A stretch of 64,000 nucleotides of DNA from Pseudomonas nabeulensis (GCF_004682045.1 NZ_QUZT01000012.1:49426-113425), one strand, 5' to 3'. Numbered from the stretch's first letter, positions 1 to 8,703 are shown. Numbers and translations: made by a program. Notes: generated by a model from the letters alone, not told the origin.

Positions 1-17
1 GGCGGGATAACGTCTCA

Positions 18-737
18 GTGATCACTTTCAACATCGCCCAATGGCGCGCCTGGGCCCCAGGGCTCGAAAGCGCGGACGACTGGCAAACCTGGTGCCAGGC
101 CCCGGTGTTGCTGCCCGCCAGCGAAGCTTCGCCCGACGTGTCATTTCTGCCGGCCATGCAGCGCCGTCGCCTGAGCCGCCTGGCACGCATGGCGTTCAGC
201 GTGGGTTGGCCACTGGCCGAGGGCCTGCAGGACCTACCGCTGGTGTTCATCTCCCGACATGGCGAAACCCCACGCACCCTCGATATCCTCAGCGATCTGG
301 CCAACGAACAGCCTCTGTCGCCGACCCAGTTCAGCCTGTCGGTGCATAACGCGGTGATTGGCCTGTGGTCGATCCTGCGCAATGAAACCAGCGAAATGAC
401 CGCCCTCGCCGCCGCCGGCGACGGCCTGGAGCACGGCATGCTCGAAGCCGCCGCACTGCTCAACGAAGGCGCCCCTGCGGTGTTGCTGGTGATCACCGAA
501 GAACAGCCACCCGAGGCCTACTCCAGCTGGATCCATGACGTGCCCTTCCCCTACGCCCTTGGCCTGTTGCTGACACCGGGCGACGAATGGCAGCTGGAAC
601 TGCGTACGGGCACTGTCCAACCCTCGCAAAACCAGTGGCCCCACGCCCTGAACCTGCTGCGCACCCTGCTCAACCAGCAGGCCACTTGCCAACATGCCTG
701 GAAGAACCGTGTATGGAACTGGCAACGCAAGCCGTGA
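18..737 (+). CDS. Beta-ketoacyl synthase-like chain length factor, APE cluster (ApeC-like)
   Basis: 239-residue protein resembling the N-terminal half of a ketosynthase, the short chain-length-factor type found in aryl polyene clusters. It is expected to pair with the catalytic ketosynthase ApeO (13508-14674) in the cytoplasm and set polyene length. Where a ketosynthase would carry the nucleophilic Cys, a Ser sits in the stretch FSLSVHNAV, so it should be non-catalytic. The start is GTG at 18 and the upstream context is cut by the window edge. Its 3' end overlaps the next gene by 25 bases, which indicates one operon. Assignment rests on the family resemblance and on the APE genes that follow; the exact partner is inferred. 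Confidence 0.75.
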   Translation: MITFNIAQWRAWAPGLESADDWQTWCQAPVLLPASEASPDVSFLPAMQRRRLSRLARMAFSVGWPLAEGLQDLPLVFISRHGETPRTLDILSDLANEQPLSPTQFSLSVHNAVIGLWSILRNETSEMTALAAAGDGLEHGMLEAAALLNEGAPAVLLVITEEQPPEAYSSWIHDVPFPYALGLLLTPGDEWQLELRTGTVQPSQNQWPHALNLLRTLLNQQATCQHAWKNRVWNWQRKP

Positions 738-1525
738 CCGACAAGCCGCGGGACGCCTATTACTGGCGCCTGCTCGCCACCGCCGCCAGCTTCTTCCTGT
801 TCGGCGTTGGAGGCCTGTGCCTGCGTTTGTTGGTCTTTCCGTTGCTCAGTTGCCTGCCGGGCAGTGCCGAAAAGCACCGCCGCCGCGCCCGCCACACCAT
901 CAGCAAGTTGTTCTGGCTGTTTATCCGCCTGATGCAACGTGCAGGCGTGCTCACCTACAGCGTCGAAGGCGCCGAAAAGCTCGGCCGCCCTGGCCAGATG
1001 ATCATCGCCAACCACCCGTCGCTGATCGATGTGGTGTTCCTGATCGGCCTGGTGCGCCAGGCCAACTGCGTGGTCAAACAGAGCCTGTGGCAGAACCCCT
1101 TTACCCGTGGGCCGGTGCGTGACGCCGGCTACATCAGCAATGACGGCAGCGCCGAAATGCTCGATGCCGCCGCCGATGCCCTGCGCGAAGGCCAGACCCT
1201 GATCATCTTTCCCGAAGGCACCCGCACCACGCCCGGCGCGGCGCCTGCCTTTCATCGCGGGGGCGCCGCCATTGCCCTGCGCGGTGCGACAATCGTCACC
1301 CCCGTGGTGATCAAGGTCAGCCCTACCACGCTGACCAAGGCTGAACCCTGGTATCGCATCCCAAAATGCCGCGTGCACTTCAGTTTGCGGGTGGGTGCCG
1401 ATATAGAACCACAGGCGTTCGCCACACTGGGGCCCGCGCCCCAGGCCTCACGCAAGCTCAACGATTACCTGCACCACTATTTTATTAAGGAGCTCGCCGA
1501 AGATGAGCGACCAACACCGCCTTGA
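713..1525 (+). CDS. Lysophospholipid-type 1-acyltransferase, APE cluster (ApeD-like)
   Basis: 270-residue PlsC-like acyltransferase. An N-terminal membrane segment lies around residues 20-45. The catalytic NHPSLIDV block (NHxxxxD) lies near residue 100 and FPEGTRTT near residue 165, the two hallmarks of the LPLAT family. It probably transfers the aryl polyene acyl chain to a glycerol or sugar carrier at the inner membrane. I chose ATG 713 because the open frame upstream to 587 lies inside the preceding gene and has no counterpart in the family. The gene overlaps its upstream neighbour by 25 bases and the following ACP gene by 23 bases. The family is clear; the substrate is inferred from the APE context. 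Confidence 0.82.
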   Translation: MELATQAVTDKPRDAYYWRLLATAASFFLFGVGGLCLRLLVFPLLSCLPGSAEKHRRRARHTISKLFWLFIRLMQRAGVLTYSVEGAEKLGRPGQMIIANHPSLIDVVFLIGLVRQANCVVKQSLWQNPFTRGPVRDAGYISNDGSAEMLDAAADALREGQTLIIFPEGTRTTPGAAPAFHRGGAAIALRGATIVTPVVIKVSPTTLTKAEPWYRIPKCRVHFSLRVGADIEPQAFATLGPAPQASRKLNDYLHHYFIKELAEDERPTPP

Positions 1526-1772
1526 GCACGACATAAAGGCACTGATCATCGAAGCCCTGGGCCTGGAAGACATCAGTGTCGACGACATCGGTAGCGAGCA
1601 GACCCTGTTCGGCGAAGGCCTCGGCCTGGATTCGGTAGATGCCCTGGAATTGGGCCTGGCGATCCAGAAAAAGTACGGTATCAAGATCGATGCCGACGCC
1701 AAGGACACCCGCAATCACTTCACCAACGTGGCCAGCCTTGCGGCATTTGTCACGGCCAGACAGGCAGCTTGA
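1503..1772 (+). CDS. apeE: Acyl carrier protein 1, APE cluster
   Basis: 89-residue acyl carrier protein. Ser44 in the GLDSVDALE motif is the phosphopantetheine attachment site; the acidic helix-II surface typical of type II carrier proteins follows. It should tether growing polyene intermediates for the KS, KR and DH enzymes encoded downstream. A preceding AAGGAG-like site at about 1489-1496 fits the ATG at 1503. The gene overlaps the acyltransferase gene and is followed 9 bases later by a second ACP. Paired, divergent ACPs are a feature of APE clusters. Confidence 0.9.
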   Translation: MSDQHRLEHDIKALIIEALGLEDISVDDIGSEQTLFGEGLGLDSVDALELGLAIQKKYGIKIDADAKDTRNHFTNVASLAAFVTARQAA

Positions 1773-1781
1773 GACCGGACC

Positions 1782-2036
1782 ATGCAAACTCGTGACGATA
1801 TTTTCAACACCCTGCGCGATGCCTTGGTGGAACTGTTTGAACTGCCGCCGGAGCGCGTCACCCTCGACGCCAACCTGTATCAGGACCTGGAAATCGACAG
1901 CATCGACGCCGTCGACTTGATCGACCATATCAAGCGCCAGACCGGCAAGAAAATCGCTGCCGAGGAATTCAAGGCCGTGCGTACTGTGAACGACGTGGTT
2001 GAGGCGGTGTACCGCCTGGTGCAACCGGCCGCATGA
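1782..2036 (+). CDS. apeF: Acyl carrier protein 2, APE cluster
   Basis: 84-residue acyl carrier protein with the attachment Ser40 in DSIDAVDL. It differs clearly from the first ACP, so the two probably have separate roles, for example starter loading versus elongation; the sequence does not show which. The stop overlaps the start of the following membrane protein gene (ATGA at 2033-2036), so translation is likely coupled. Confidence 0.9.
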   Translation: MQTRDDIFNTLRDALVELFELPPERVTLDANLYQDLEIDSIDAVDLIDHIKRQTGKKIAAEEFKAVRTVNDVVEAVYRLVQPAA

Positions 2037-2578
2037 GCCGGCTGATCGGCCTTGGCCTGTTGTTGGCGGGGCTGCTGTACCCCTTTGCGGTGTATTACGG
2101 CACCGAGCACTTTGCACCGTGGCAATTCGGTCTGTTGCTGGGCAGCCTGTGGCTGTTGCGCGCACTCACCGGCGCGCGTCGTCCCGGCAGCCGCTGGATG
2201 GCGGTGGCGGTGATTGTGTTCTGCCTGCTGTTGGCCTGGTTCGACAACCCGCACCTGCTGCGCTGGTACCCGAGCCTGGTCAGTGCGTTCATGTTGGCGC
2301 TGTTCGGCTTGAGCCTCAAATACGGCCCGCCGATGGTGGAGCGCCTGGCACGCATGACCGACCCGGTGCTGCCGCCCCACGCCGTTGTGTATACCCGCCG
2401 GGTCACCGTGGTGTGGAGTGTGTTTTTTCTGTGTAATGGCCTGCTTGCCGCCGCCCTCACCCTGTGGGCGCCGCTGAGTTGGTGGACGTTGTACAACGGC
2501 CTGATCGCCTACGGGCTGATGGGGCTGTTGTTTGCCGTGGAATGGCTGGTACGACAAAGGGTTCGAGGCCGCGTATGA
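2033..2578 (+). CDS. apeG: Inner membrane protein of the APE cluster (COG4648-like)
   Basis: 181-residue hydrophobic protein with about five predicted membrane-spanning stretches (leader at residues 4-22, then around 35-48, 60-75, 85-100, with C-terminal pairs after residue 120). Proteins of this kind sit between the ACP genes and the acyl-ACP ligase gene in APE clusters and are presumed to help transfer or localise the lipid. No catalytic motif was seen. It overlaps the ACP gene upstream and the ligase gene downstream by 4 bases each. Confidence 0.7.
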   Translation: MSRLIGLGLLLAGLLYPFAVYYGTEHFAPWQFGLLLGSLWLLRALTGARRPGSRWMAVAVIVFCLLLAWFDNPHLLRWYPSLVSAFMLALFGLSLKYGPPMVERLARMTDPVLPPHAVVYTRRVTVVWSVFFLCNGLLAAALTLWAPLSWWTLYNGLIAYGLMGLLFAVEWLVRQRVRGRV

Positions 2579-4242
2579 AAGGGTTGAAACTTGAGCACTT
2601 GCTGCTTGAGCCGTTGGAACAGCGTGGGGTCACTTACGAACCTGCGATGAATCATGCACAGCTGTGGGAGCAATCCCTGAGCCTCGCGGCGGGCTTGCAG
2701 GCGCGTGGCATCCAGCGCCTGGCGGTGTACCTGGAAGACGCCGGCCTGCTGGCGATTGCCCTGCTGGGCGCCTGGCGGGCCGGGGTCGACGTACTGCTGC
2801 CCGCCGACCTGCAACCGCAAACCCGCCACCGTTGGGATGAGGCGGTTGATGCCTGGCTGACAGAAGCTGCGGACCTCGACACGCTGTATCAAACGCCGTT
2901 GAGCCCTGCCCCCCTCGATTTGGATACGTGCCAGCTAAGCCTGTGCACCTCCGGCTCCAGCGGCGAACCCAAACGCATCGACAAGACCCTGCGCCAATTG
3001 GCCAATGAGGTAGAGGCGCTGGAAGCCTTGTGGGGCGCAGAGCTCAAAGAGGCCTGCATCATCGGCAGCGTCGCTACCCAGCATATCTACGGTTTGCTGT
3101 TCCGCGTGCTGTGGCCGCTGTGCGCCGGGCGTACCTTCGTGCGCAAACAGCTGGCCTTCCCCGAAGACTTGCAACGCGCCAGCCGTGAGCACACGCAGTT
3201 CGCCTGGGTGGCCAGCCCGGCGCTGCTCAAACGCATGGGCGACAACCTTGACTGGCCGGCGCTGAGCCAAGTGTCGCGGGTGTTTTCTTCCGGTGGCGCG
3301 CTGCCGGTAGAGGCCGCCGGCGACCTGTACGACCGCCTGCAACAATGGCCCACGGAAATCCTCGGCAGCTCGGAAACCGGCGGCATCGCCTGGCGCCAGG
3401 GTGCGCAGCCGTGGCAGCCGTTCGCCGATGTGGAGCTAAGCCAGGACGCCGATGGCGCGCTGCGCATCGCCTCGCCTTATCTGCCCGCCGGGCATATCGA
3501 ACAGACCGCCGACGCTGCACGTATCCATGCCGATGGCCGCTTCGAACTGCTGGGTCGCCTGGACCGCATCGTCAAGCTGGAAGAAAAACGCATCTCCCTG
3601 CCCATGCTGGAACAGGCACTGATGGCTCACCCGTGGGTCGCCGAGACACGCCTGGGCGTGGTGCAAGAAAACCGCGCCTCCCTCGGCGCTCTGGTGGTAC
3701 TGAGCGCCGAGGGCCTGCATGCCCTGCGCAATCAGGGCCGGCGCACGCTGACCCAAACCTTGCGCCAGCACCTGAGCCAACATTGCGAAGCGCTCGCCCT
3801 GCCCCGTCGCTGGCGTTTGCTGCGGCAATTGCCGCTGACCAGCCAAGGCAAGCTGCCCCAGGCACACGTCGAGGCACTGCTGTTGGCGCCACGGCCAAAA
3901 GCCCCGGAAGTCCTGGAGCAAGTCGAAGCCGACGGCGAGTGGACCCTGCAACTGAGCATCCCGCCTGACTTGGCGTATTTCAGCGGCCACTTCCCGGTCA
4001 CGCCGGTGCTGCCGGGGGTGGTGCAGGTGGAATGGGCGTTCAATCTGGGCCAGCAACTGCTCGACCTGCCGGCGACGTTTGCCGGGATGGAAGTGCTCAA
4101 GTTCCAGCAGTTGGTAAGACCGGGCGACCGGATCGAATTGCACCTGCGTTTTGACCAGGAGCGCAGCAAGCTGTACTTCGCTTATCGCAACGGCGTTGCG
4201 GCCTGCTCCAGCGGTCGCATCCTGTTGGAGACCAGCCAGTGA
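2575..4242 (+). CDS. Acyl-ACP ligase fused to hot-dog dehydratase (ApeH-ApeI fusion)
   Basis: 555-residue two-domain protein. Residues about 1-440 form an AMP-binding acyl-CoA/ACP synthetase: the phosphate-binding loop [11 protein letters not shown] is near residue 125, followed by the SSETGG and [13 protein letters not shown] motifs near residues 262 and 325. It should activate the aryl starter and load it onto ACP. Residues about 450-555 are a FabA/FabZ-like hot-dog domain with [13 protein letters not shown], including the GHFP-type His. In the reference APE cluster these are separate proteins, ApeH and ApeI. The chosen ATG at 2575 overlaps the apeG stop (ATGA); the frame upstream of it is a shadow inside apeG. 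Confidence 0.85.
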   Translation: MKGLKLEHLLLEPLEQRGVTYEPAMNHAQLWEQSLSLAAGLQARGIQRLAVYLEDAGLLAIALLGAWRAGVDVLLPADLQPQTRHRWDEAVDAWLTEAADLDTLYQTPLSPAPLDLDTCQLSLCTSGSSGEPKRIDKTLRQLANEVEALEALWGAELKEACIIGSVATQHIYGLLFRVLWPLCAGRTFVRKQLAFPEDLQRASREHTQFAWVASPALLKRMGDNLDWPALSQVSRVFSSGGALPVEAAGDLYDRLQQWPTEILGSSETGGIAWRQGAQPWQPFADVELSQDADGALRIASPYLPAGHIEQTADAARIHADGRFELLGRLDRIVKLEEKRISLPMLEQALMAHPWVAETRLGVVQENRASLGALVVLSAEGLHALRNQGRRTLTQTLRQHLSQHCEALALPRRWRLLRQLPLTSQGKLPQAHVEALLLAPRPKAPEVLEQVEADGEWTLQLSIPPDLAYFSGHFPVTPVLPGVVQVEWAFNLGQQLLDLPATFAGMEVLKFQQLVRPGDRIELHLRFDQERSKLYFAYRNGVAACSSGRILLETSQ

Positions 4243-4250
4243 ACCCGCGT

Positions 4251-4383
4251 CTGTGGCGAGGGAGCTTGCTCCCGCTGGGCTGCAAAGCAGCCCCAATACA
4301 GGTAACCCAAATAACCCTGGAAAATCTCGGTGCCTGGGTTGGGAGCGCTGCGCACTCCAGCGGGAGCAAGCTCCCTCGCCACA
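4251..4383 (+). repeat. REPIN, GAGGGAGCTTGCTCCC type
   Basis: Two inverted REP arms: CTGTGGCGAGGGAGCTTGCTCCCGCTG at the left and its reverse complement at the right end (CAGCGGGAGCAAGCTCCCTCGCCACA), with a central segment of about 80 bases. It fills the gap between the ligase-dehydratase gene and the glycosyltransferase gene, one of the few breaks in the otherwise overlapping APE operon. Confidence 0.9.
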
Positions 4384-4395
4384 AAGGTCAACACC

Positions 4396-5130
4396 ATGCA
4401 TAAGCCCTGCGCCCTGATCCCGGTCTACAACCACGAAGCGGCCGTGCCCGCCGTGGTCCAGAGCCTGCTCAGCAGCGACCTGCCGTGCCTGCTGGTCGAC
4501 GACGGCAGCAGCCCGGCCTGCGCAGCGGTGTTGGCACAACTGGCCACGCTAGACAACGTCACCCTGTTCACCCTGCCCACCAACCAGGGCAAGGGCGGCG
4601 CCGTGATGGCCGGCTTTCGCGAGGCCGCACGCCTGGGCTTTACCCACGCCCTGCAAGTGGACGCCGACGGCCAGCACGACCTGCGCGACGTCACCCTTTT
4701 CCTCGACGCCTCCCGCACCCACCCCAACGCGGTCATCTGCGGCTATCCCGAATACGACGACAGCGTGCCCAAGGGCCGCCTGTACGCACGCTACCTGACC
4801 CACGTGTGGGTGTGGATCAACACCCTGTCGCTGCAAATCCGCGACTCGATGTGCGGCTTTCGCGTGTACCCATTGGCCCCCGTACTGGCGCTGATGGACT
4901 CGGCGTATATCGGCACGCGCATGGATTTCGACTCCGACATCCTCGTGCGCCTGGCCTGGCGCAACCAGCCGATGCGCTGGCTGCCAACCCGTGTGCATTA
5001 CCCCGCCGATGGCCTGTCGCACTTCCGTTTGTTCCGCGACAACGTACGTATCTCGGCCATGCACACCCGGCTGTTCTTCGGCATGCTGGTGCGTGCGCCG
5101 ATGATCCTGTGGCGACGGTGGCAAGCATGA
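4396..5130 (+). CDS. Family 2 glycosyltransferase, APE cluster (N-terminal half of ApeJ)
   Basis: 244-residue GT-A glycosyltransferase of the dolichyl-phosphate-mannose-synthase-like GT2 type. The nucleotide-binding start is CALIPVYNHE with VDDGSS about 30 residues later, and the metal-binding DADGQHD motif is near residue 95. A conserved MCGFRVY motif follows. No C-terminal membrane helices are present. It probably adds a sugar during assembly of the APE lipid. In the reference cluster this domain is fused to an acyltransferase as ApeJ; here the two are separate, overlapping genes. ATG 4396 was chosen because the frame upstream lies in a REP palindrome. Confidence 0.82.
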   Translation: MHKPCALIPVYNHEAAVPAVVQSLLSSDLPCLLVDDGSSPACAAVLAQLATLDNVTLFTLPTNQGKGGAVMAGFREAARLGFTHALQVDADGQHDLRDVTLFLDASRTHPNAVICGYPEYDDSVPKGRLYARYLTHVWVWINTLSLQIRDSMCGFRVYPLAPVLALMDSAYIGTRMDFDSDILVRLAWRNQPMRWLPTRVHYPADGLSHFRLFRDNVRISAMHTRLFFGMLVRAPMILWRRWQA

Positions 5131-6062
5131 GCGACAGCACCAAGCACTGGGCCGACCGCGAGGAGCGCGGCAGCTATTGGCTGATGAAACTGACGGCGTT
5201 TGCCGCCAAAGTCCTCGGCCGACGCCTGTTGAGTCCGGTGCTGTATGGCATCGTCTTGTACTTCTTCCTGTTTGGCCGCACGGCGCGCCAGAGCGCCTGG
5301 CAGTACCAGCAACGCCTGGCCGACTGGAGCGGACGGGATGACCTGCGCCCCACCCACCGCCGGGTCTTCGGCCAGTTCATGGCCTTCGCCGACTCCCTGC
5401 TCGACAAGCTCGATGTGTGGAATGGCAAGCTGCGCCTGGAACAGATCGAGATCAACGACCCAGCCCAATTGCGCGGGCAGTTGCGGGGCGAACGCGGGCA
5501 GATGCTGGTGGGTGCGCACCTGGGCAACCTGGAAGTGTGCCGCGCCCTCGCCGAAATCGGCGAACAGGTGACCATGAACGTGCTGGTGCACACCAAGCAC
5601 GCCGAACAATTCAACCGCCTGCTGGGCGAAGCCGGCGCGACCCATTTGCGCCTGATCCAGGTCAGCGAACTGGACCCGGCCACCATGCTGCTGCTCAGCC
5701 AGCGCTTGGACGACGGCGAGTGGCTGGCCATTGCCGGCGACCGCGTACCGCTGCACGGCGGGCGCACGGTGCGGGTGGACTTCCTCGGCCACGACGCCGC
5801 ATTCCCCCAGGGCCCGTGGCTGCTGGCCGGTTTGCTCAAGTGCCCGGTGAACCTGCTGATGTGCCTCAAGCACAACAACCGCTACCGCCTGACCATCGAG
5901 CCGTTCGCCGAGCGGATCGAGTGGAAACGTAATACCCGCGAGCAGGTCATAGCCCTGTGGACCGCGCGCTACGCCGCACGCCTGGGCCAGTTCTGCCTGG
6001 AAGCGCCCCAACAATGGTTCAACTTTTACCCTTTCTGGAAGACCGATGACGACGCATCTTGA
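5127..6062 (+). CDS. LpxL/HtrB-family acyltransferase, APE cluster (C-terminal half of ApeJ)
   Basis: 311-residue membrane-associated acyltransferase of the lauroyl/lipid A late acyltransferase family. An N-terminal hydrophobic segment lies at about residues 40-55 and the HLGNLE motif (Hx4E, the catalytic dyad of LpxL-like enzymes) is near residue 130. It may attach an acyl or polyenoyl chain to the glycosylated carrier. ATG 5127 overlaps the glycosyltransferase stop (ATGA), and the end overlaps the ammonia-lyase gene by 17 bases. The family is clear; the acceptor is unknown. Confidence 0.82.
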   Translation: MSDSTKHWADREERGSYWLMKLTAFAAKVLGRRLLSPVLYGIVLYFFLFGRTARQSAWQYQQRLADWSGRDDLRPTHRRVFGQFMAFADSLLDKLDVWNGKLRLEQIEINDPAQLRGQLRGERGQMLVGAHLGNLEVCRALAEIGEQVTMNVLVHTKHAEQFNRLLGEAGATHLRLIQVSELDPATMLLLSQRLDDGEWLAIAGDRVPLHGGRTVRVDFLGHDAAFPQGPWLLAGLLKCPVNLLMCLKHNNRYRLTIEPFAERIEWKRNTREQVIALWTARYAARLGQFCLEAPQQWFNFYPFWKTDDDAS

Positions 6063-7587
6063 GCCGGTAACCTTTGGCGAACGCGCTCTGCGCATTGAGG
6101 ACGTACTGGCCCTGGCCAACCGTCAGGCGCCGACCCACTTGCAGGGCGACACCGCCTATCGCCAGCGTATCGCCAAGGGCGCGCAGTTCCTCGACTCGCT
6201 GCTGGACAAGGAAGGCGTCATCTACGGCGTGACCACCGGCTACGGCGACTCATGCGTGGTGGCGGTGCCGCTGCAACACGTCGAGGCGCTGCCCCGTCAT
6301 CTGTACACCTTCCATGGTTGCGGGCTGGGCAAGTTGCTGGATGCCCAAGCCACCCGTGCGGTGTTGGCCGCGCGCTTGCAGTCGCTGTGCCACGGCGTCT
6401 CCGGCGTGCGCGTGGAGCTGCTGGAACGCCTGCACGCGTTCCTTGAACACGACGTGCTGCCGCTGATCCCGGAAGAAGGCTCGGTAGGCGCCAGCGGTGA
6501 TTTGACCCCACTGTCCTACGTGGCCGCGACCTTGTCCGGCGAGCGCGAAGTGATGTTCCGTGGCGAACGCCGCCAAGCCGCTGACGTGCACCGCGAGCTG
6601 GGCTGGGACCCGCTGGTCCTGCGCCCGAAGGAAGCCCTGGCGCTGATGAACGGCACCGCCGTAATGACCGGCCTGGCCTGCCTGGCCTTCGCCCGCGCCG
6701 ATTACCTGCTGCAACTGGCCACGCGCATCACCGCGCTGAACGTGGTGGCGCTGCAAGGCAACCCGGAACACTTCGACGAGCGTCTGTTCGCCGCCAAGCC
6801 GCATCCGGGGCAGATGCAAGTGGCGGCGTGGCTGCGCAAGGACTTGGCGATTGACGCGCCGACCGCGCCGCTGCATCGCTTGCAGGACCGCTATTCGCTG
6901 CGCTGCGCGCCCCACGTCCTCGGTGTGTTGGCCGACAGCCTCGGCTGGCTGCGCGGGTTCATCGAGACCGAACTGAACAGCGCCAACGACAACCCGATCA
7001 TCGATGCCGAAGAAGAGCGCGTGTTGCACGGCGGCCACTTCTACGGCGGCCATATCGCGTTCGCCATGGACAGCCTCAAGACCCTGGTGGCCAACGTCGC
7101 CGACCTGCTCGACCGCCAGCTCGCGCTATTGGTAGACGTGCGCTACAACCACGGCCTGCCCAGCAACCTGTCCGGCGCGCCAGCGGATCGCGCCATGATC
7201 AACCACGGCTTCAAGGCCGTGCAGATCGGCACCAGCGCCTGGACCGCCGAAGCACTGAAAAACACCATGCCGGCCAGCGTGTTCTCGCGCTCCACCGAAT
7301 GCCATAACCAGGACAAAGTCAGCATGGGCACCATCGCCGCCCGCGATGCGATCCGCGTGCTGGAGCTGACCGAACAGGTCGCCGCCGCCACCCTGCTCGC
7401 TGCCAACCAGGGTGTATGGCTGCGCGCCCAGGCCGAGGATGCGCGTCCACTGCCGCCCGCATTGGCCGCGATGCATGAACAACTGGCCAACGACTTCCCG
7501 CCGGTCATAGAAGACCGCGCCCTGGAAGGCGAGTTGCGCCTGTGCCTGCAACGCATCGCCGAGCAACACTGGAGGCTGCATGCGTAG
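6046..7587 (+). CDS. MIO-dependent aromatic amino acid ammonia-lyase, probably tyrosine ammonia-lyase
   Basis: 513-residue enzyme of the HAL/PAL/TAL family. Ala149-Ser150-Gly151 in GSVGASGDLTP should cyclise to the MIO electrophile; Tyr60 in IYGVTTGYG is the expected catalytic base. The selectivity position reads Phe89-His90, the pair linked to phenylalanine/tyrosine lyases, rather than the Ser-His of histidine lyases. The likely product is a cinnamate such as 4-coumarate, the aryl starter for the polyene, which the ligase domain at 2575-4242 would load onto ACP. It overlaps the upstream gene by 17 bases and the thioesterase gene by 8. Automatic annotation would probably call it HutH; no other hut gene is nearby. 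Confidence 0.85.
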   Translation: MTTHLEPVTFGERALRIEDVLALANRQAPTHLQGDTAYRQRIAKGAQFLDSLLDKEGVIYGVTTGYGDSCVVAVPLQHVEALPRHLYTFHGCGLGKLLDAQATRAVLAARLQSLCHGVSGVRVELLERLHAFLEHDVLPLIPEEGSVGASGDLTPLSYVAATLSGEREVMFRGERRQAADVHRELGWDPLVLRPKEALALMNGTAVMTGLACLAFARADYLLQLATRITALNVVALQGNPEHFDERLFAAKPHPGQMQVAAWLRKDLAIDAPTAPLHRLQDRYSLRCAPHVLGVLADSLGWLRGFIETELNSANDNPIIDAEEERVLHGGHFYGGHIAFAMDSLKTLVANVADLLDRQLALLVDVRYNHGLPSNLSGAPADRAMINHGFKAVQIGTSAWTAEALKNTMPASVFSRSTECHNQDKVSMGTIAARDAIRVLELTEQVAAATLLAANQGVWLRAQAEDARPLPPALAAMHEQLANDFPPVIEDRALEGELRLCLQRIAEQHWRLHA

Positions 7588-8005
7588 CCCCGGCGTACTG
7601 CATTGCGACACCCAAATCCTCGTGCCGTTTTTTGACGTCGACACCATGAACGTCGTGTGGCACGGACATTACGTGAAGTACCTGGAAGTGGCGCGCTGTG
7701 CGTTGCTGGACAAGATCGGCCACAACTACACAGCCATGCTTGAAGCGGGTTACGCGTGGCCAGTGATCGACCTGCAACTGCGCTATGTGCGCGGCGCGGT
7801 GTTCGGCCAGACCATCAACGTGCGCGCCAGCCTGGTGGAGTGGGAGAACCGCTTGAAGGTCAATTACCTGATTACCGACGTGGCCAGCGGCGAGCGTTTG
7901 ACCCGCGCCAGCACGGTTCAGGTGGCAGTGGAAATCGCCAGCCGTGAGATGCAGCTGGCCTCCCCCAAAGTATTCACAGACGCCGTAGAGAGAGCCTTGA
8001 AATGA
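7580..8005 (+). CDS. apeK: 4-hydroxybenzoyl-CoA thioesterase-like protein, APE cluster
   Basis: 141-residue hot-dog thioesterase. The motif FFDVDTMNVVWHGHYVKYLE, with the Asp and the NVVxHxxY block, is typical of YbgC/4HBT enzymes. It may release or edit acyl intermediates stalled on the carrier proteins. Its stop overlaps the apeL start by 4 bases (ATGA at 8002-8005). Confidence 0.85.
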   Translation: MRSPGVLHCDTQILVPFFDVDTMNVVWHGHYVKYLEVARCALLDKIGHNYTAMLEAGYAWPVIDLQLRYVRGAVFGQTINVRASLVEWENRLKVNYLITDVASGERLTRASTVQVAVEIASREMQLASPKVFTDAVERALK

Positions 8006-8703
8006 GAACCCCTGTGGGAGGGGCGGTGCGACGATTCGACTTGCCCCCGATGGTCGTCAACGATAACGCGATTCGCCTGATACTCCGCAGCGTCCTCAGG
8101 CTCATCGCGGGCAAGCCCGCTCCCACATTTTTGATCGGGTTGTTGCTGAGTTTCAGTGCTCACGCTTTCGACTTGCAGCAATTGAGCGATCAGTTGGCCA
8201 AACCCTCCGTCATCCACGGCAGCTTCATCCAGGAAAAACACCTGCGTGCCCTGCCCCAGCCCTTGGTGAGCAAAGGCACCTTCGTGCTGGCCAAGGACCA
8301 CGGCCTGCTGTGGTTGCTCAAGACCCCACTGCAACAGGACTACCGCATCAGCGCCCAAGGCATTGCCCGTCGTGATGCCAACGGCTGGCAGTTGCTGCCG
8401 AACAAGAGCGCCGGCGCCGAGCAGAATCGCCTGTTCCTTGCCGTGCTCCAGGGTGACAGTAGCGGCCTGCAACGTGACTTCGAACTGCAACTGCAAGGTG
8501 AAGCCAAGCAGTGGAAGCTGACCCTGATTCCACGTTCACTGTTGCTCAAGCAGGTCTTCACCCAGATCAATATCGACGGCGGCGACCTAGTACAAAAAAT
8601 CGAGCTGCTGGAAACCCAGGGTGACAGCACCGTATTGCGCATGCAGGACAGCCACGCCGACCTGCCCTTGAGCGAAGCCGAGCAACATGACTTTGCCCAG
8701 TGA
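8002..8703 (+). CDS. apeL: LolA-like outer-membrane lipoprotein carrier protein, APE cluster, with REP-derived leader
   Basis: 233-residue ORF whose residues from about 50 onward form a LolA-type periplasmic carrier, starting FDLQQLSDQLAKP after an SFSAHA cleavage site. It probably shuttles the APE lipid across the periplasm together with the MMPL protein encoded next. The first roughly 43 codons after the ATG at 8002 are mostly REP sequence (8013-8130) read in frame, giving arginine-rich residues before the hydrophobic core FLIGLLLSFSAHA. The true start could be 8002 (coupled ATGA) or ATG 8050; TTG 8131 would leave too short an n-region. The end overlaps the exporter gene by 17 bases. Confidence 0.75.
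   Translation: MRTPVGGAVRRFDLPPMVVNDNAIRLILRSVLRLIAGKPAPTFLIGLLLSFSAHAFDLQQLSDQLAKPSVIHGSFIQEKHLRALPQPLVSKGTFVLAKDHGLLWLLKTPLQQDYRISAQGIARRDANGWQLLPNKSAGAEQNRLFLAVLQGDSSGLQRDFELQLQGEAKQWKLTLIPRSLLLKQVFTQINIDGGDLVQKIELLETQGDSTVLRMQDSHADLPLSEAEQHDFAQ
8013..8130 (+). repeat. REP doublet inside the 5' end of apeL
   Basis: Left arm is a GTGGGAGGGG...CTTGCCCCCGATGG REP that carries the extra segment CGGTGCGACGATTCGA; the right arm is GCGGGCAAGCCCGCTCCCACATTT, a different REP subtype. Both arms lie within an open coding frame, which is unusual for these elements, since they are normally intergenic. Confidence 0.85.
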
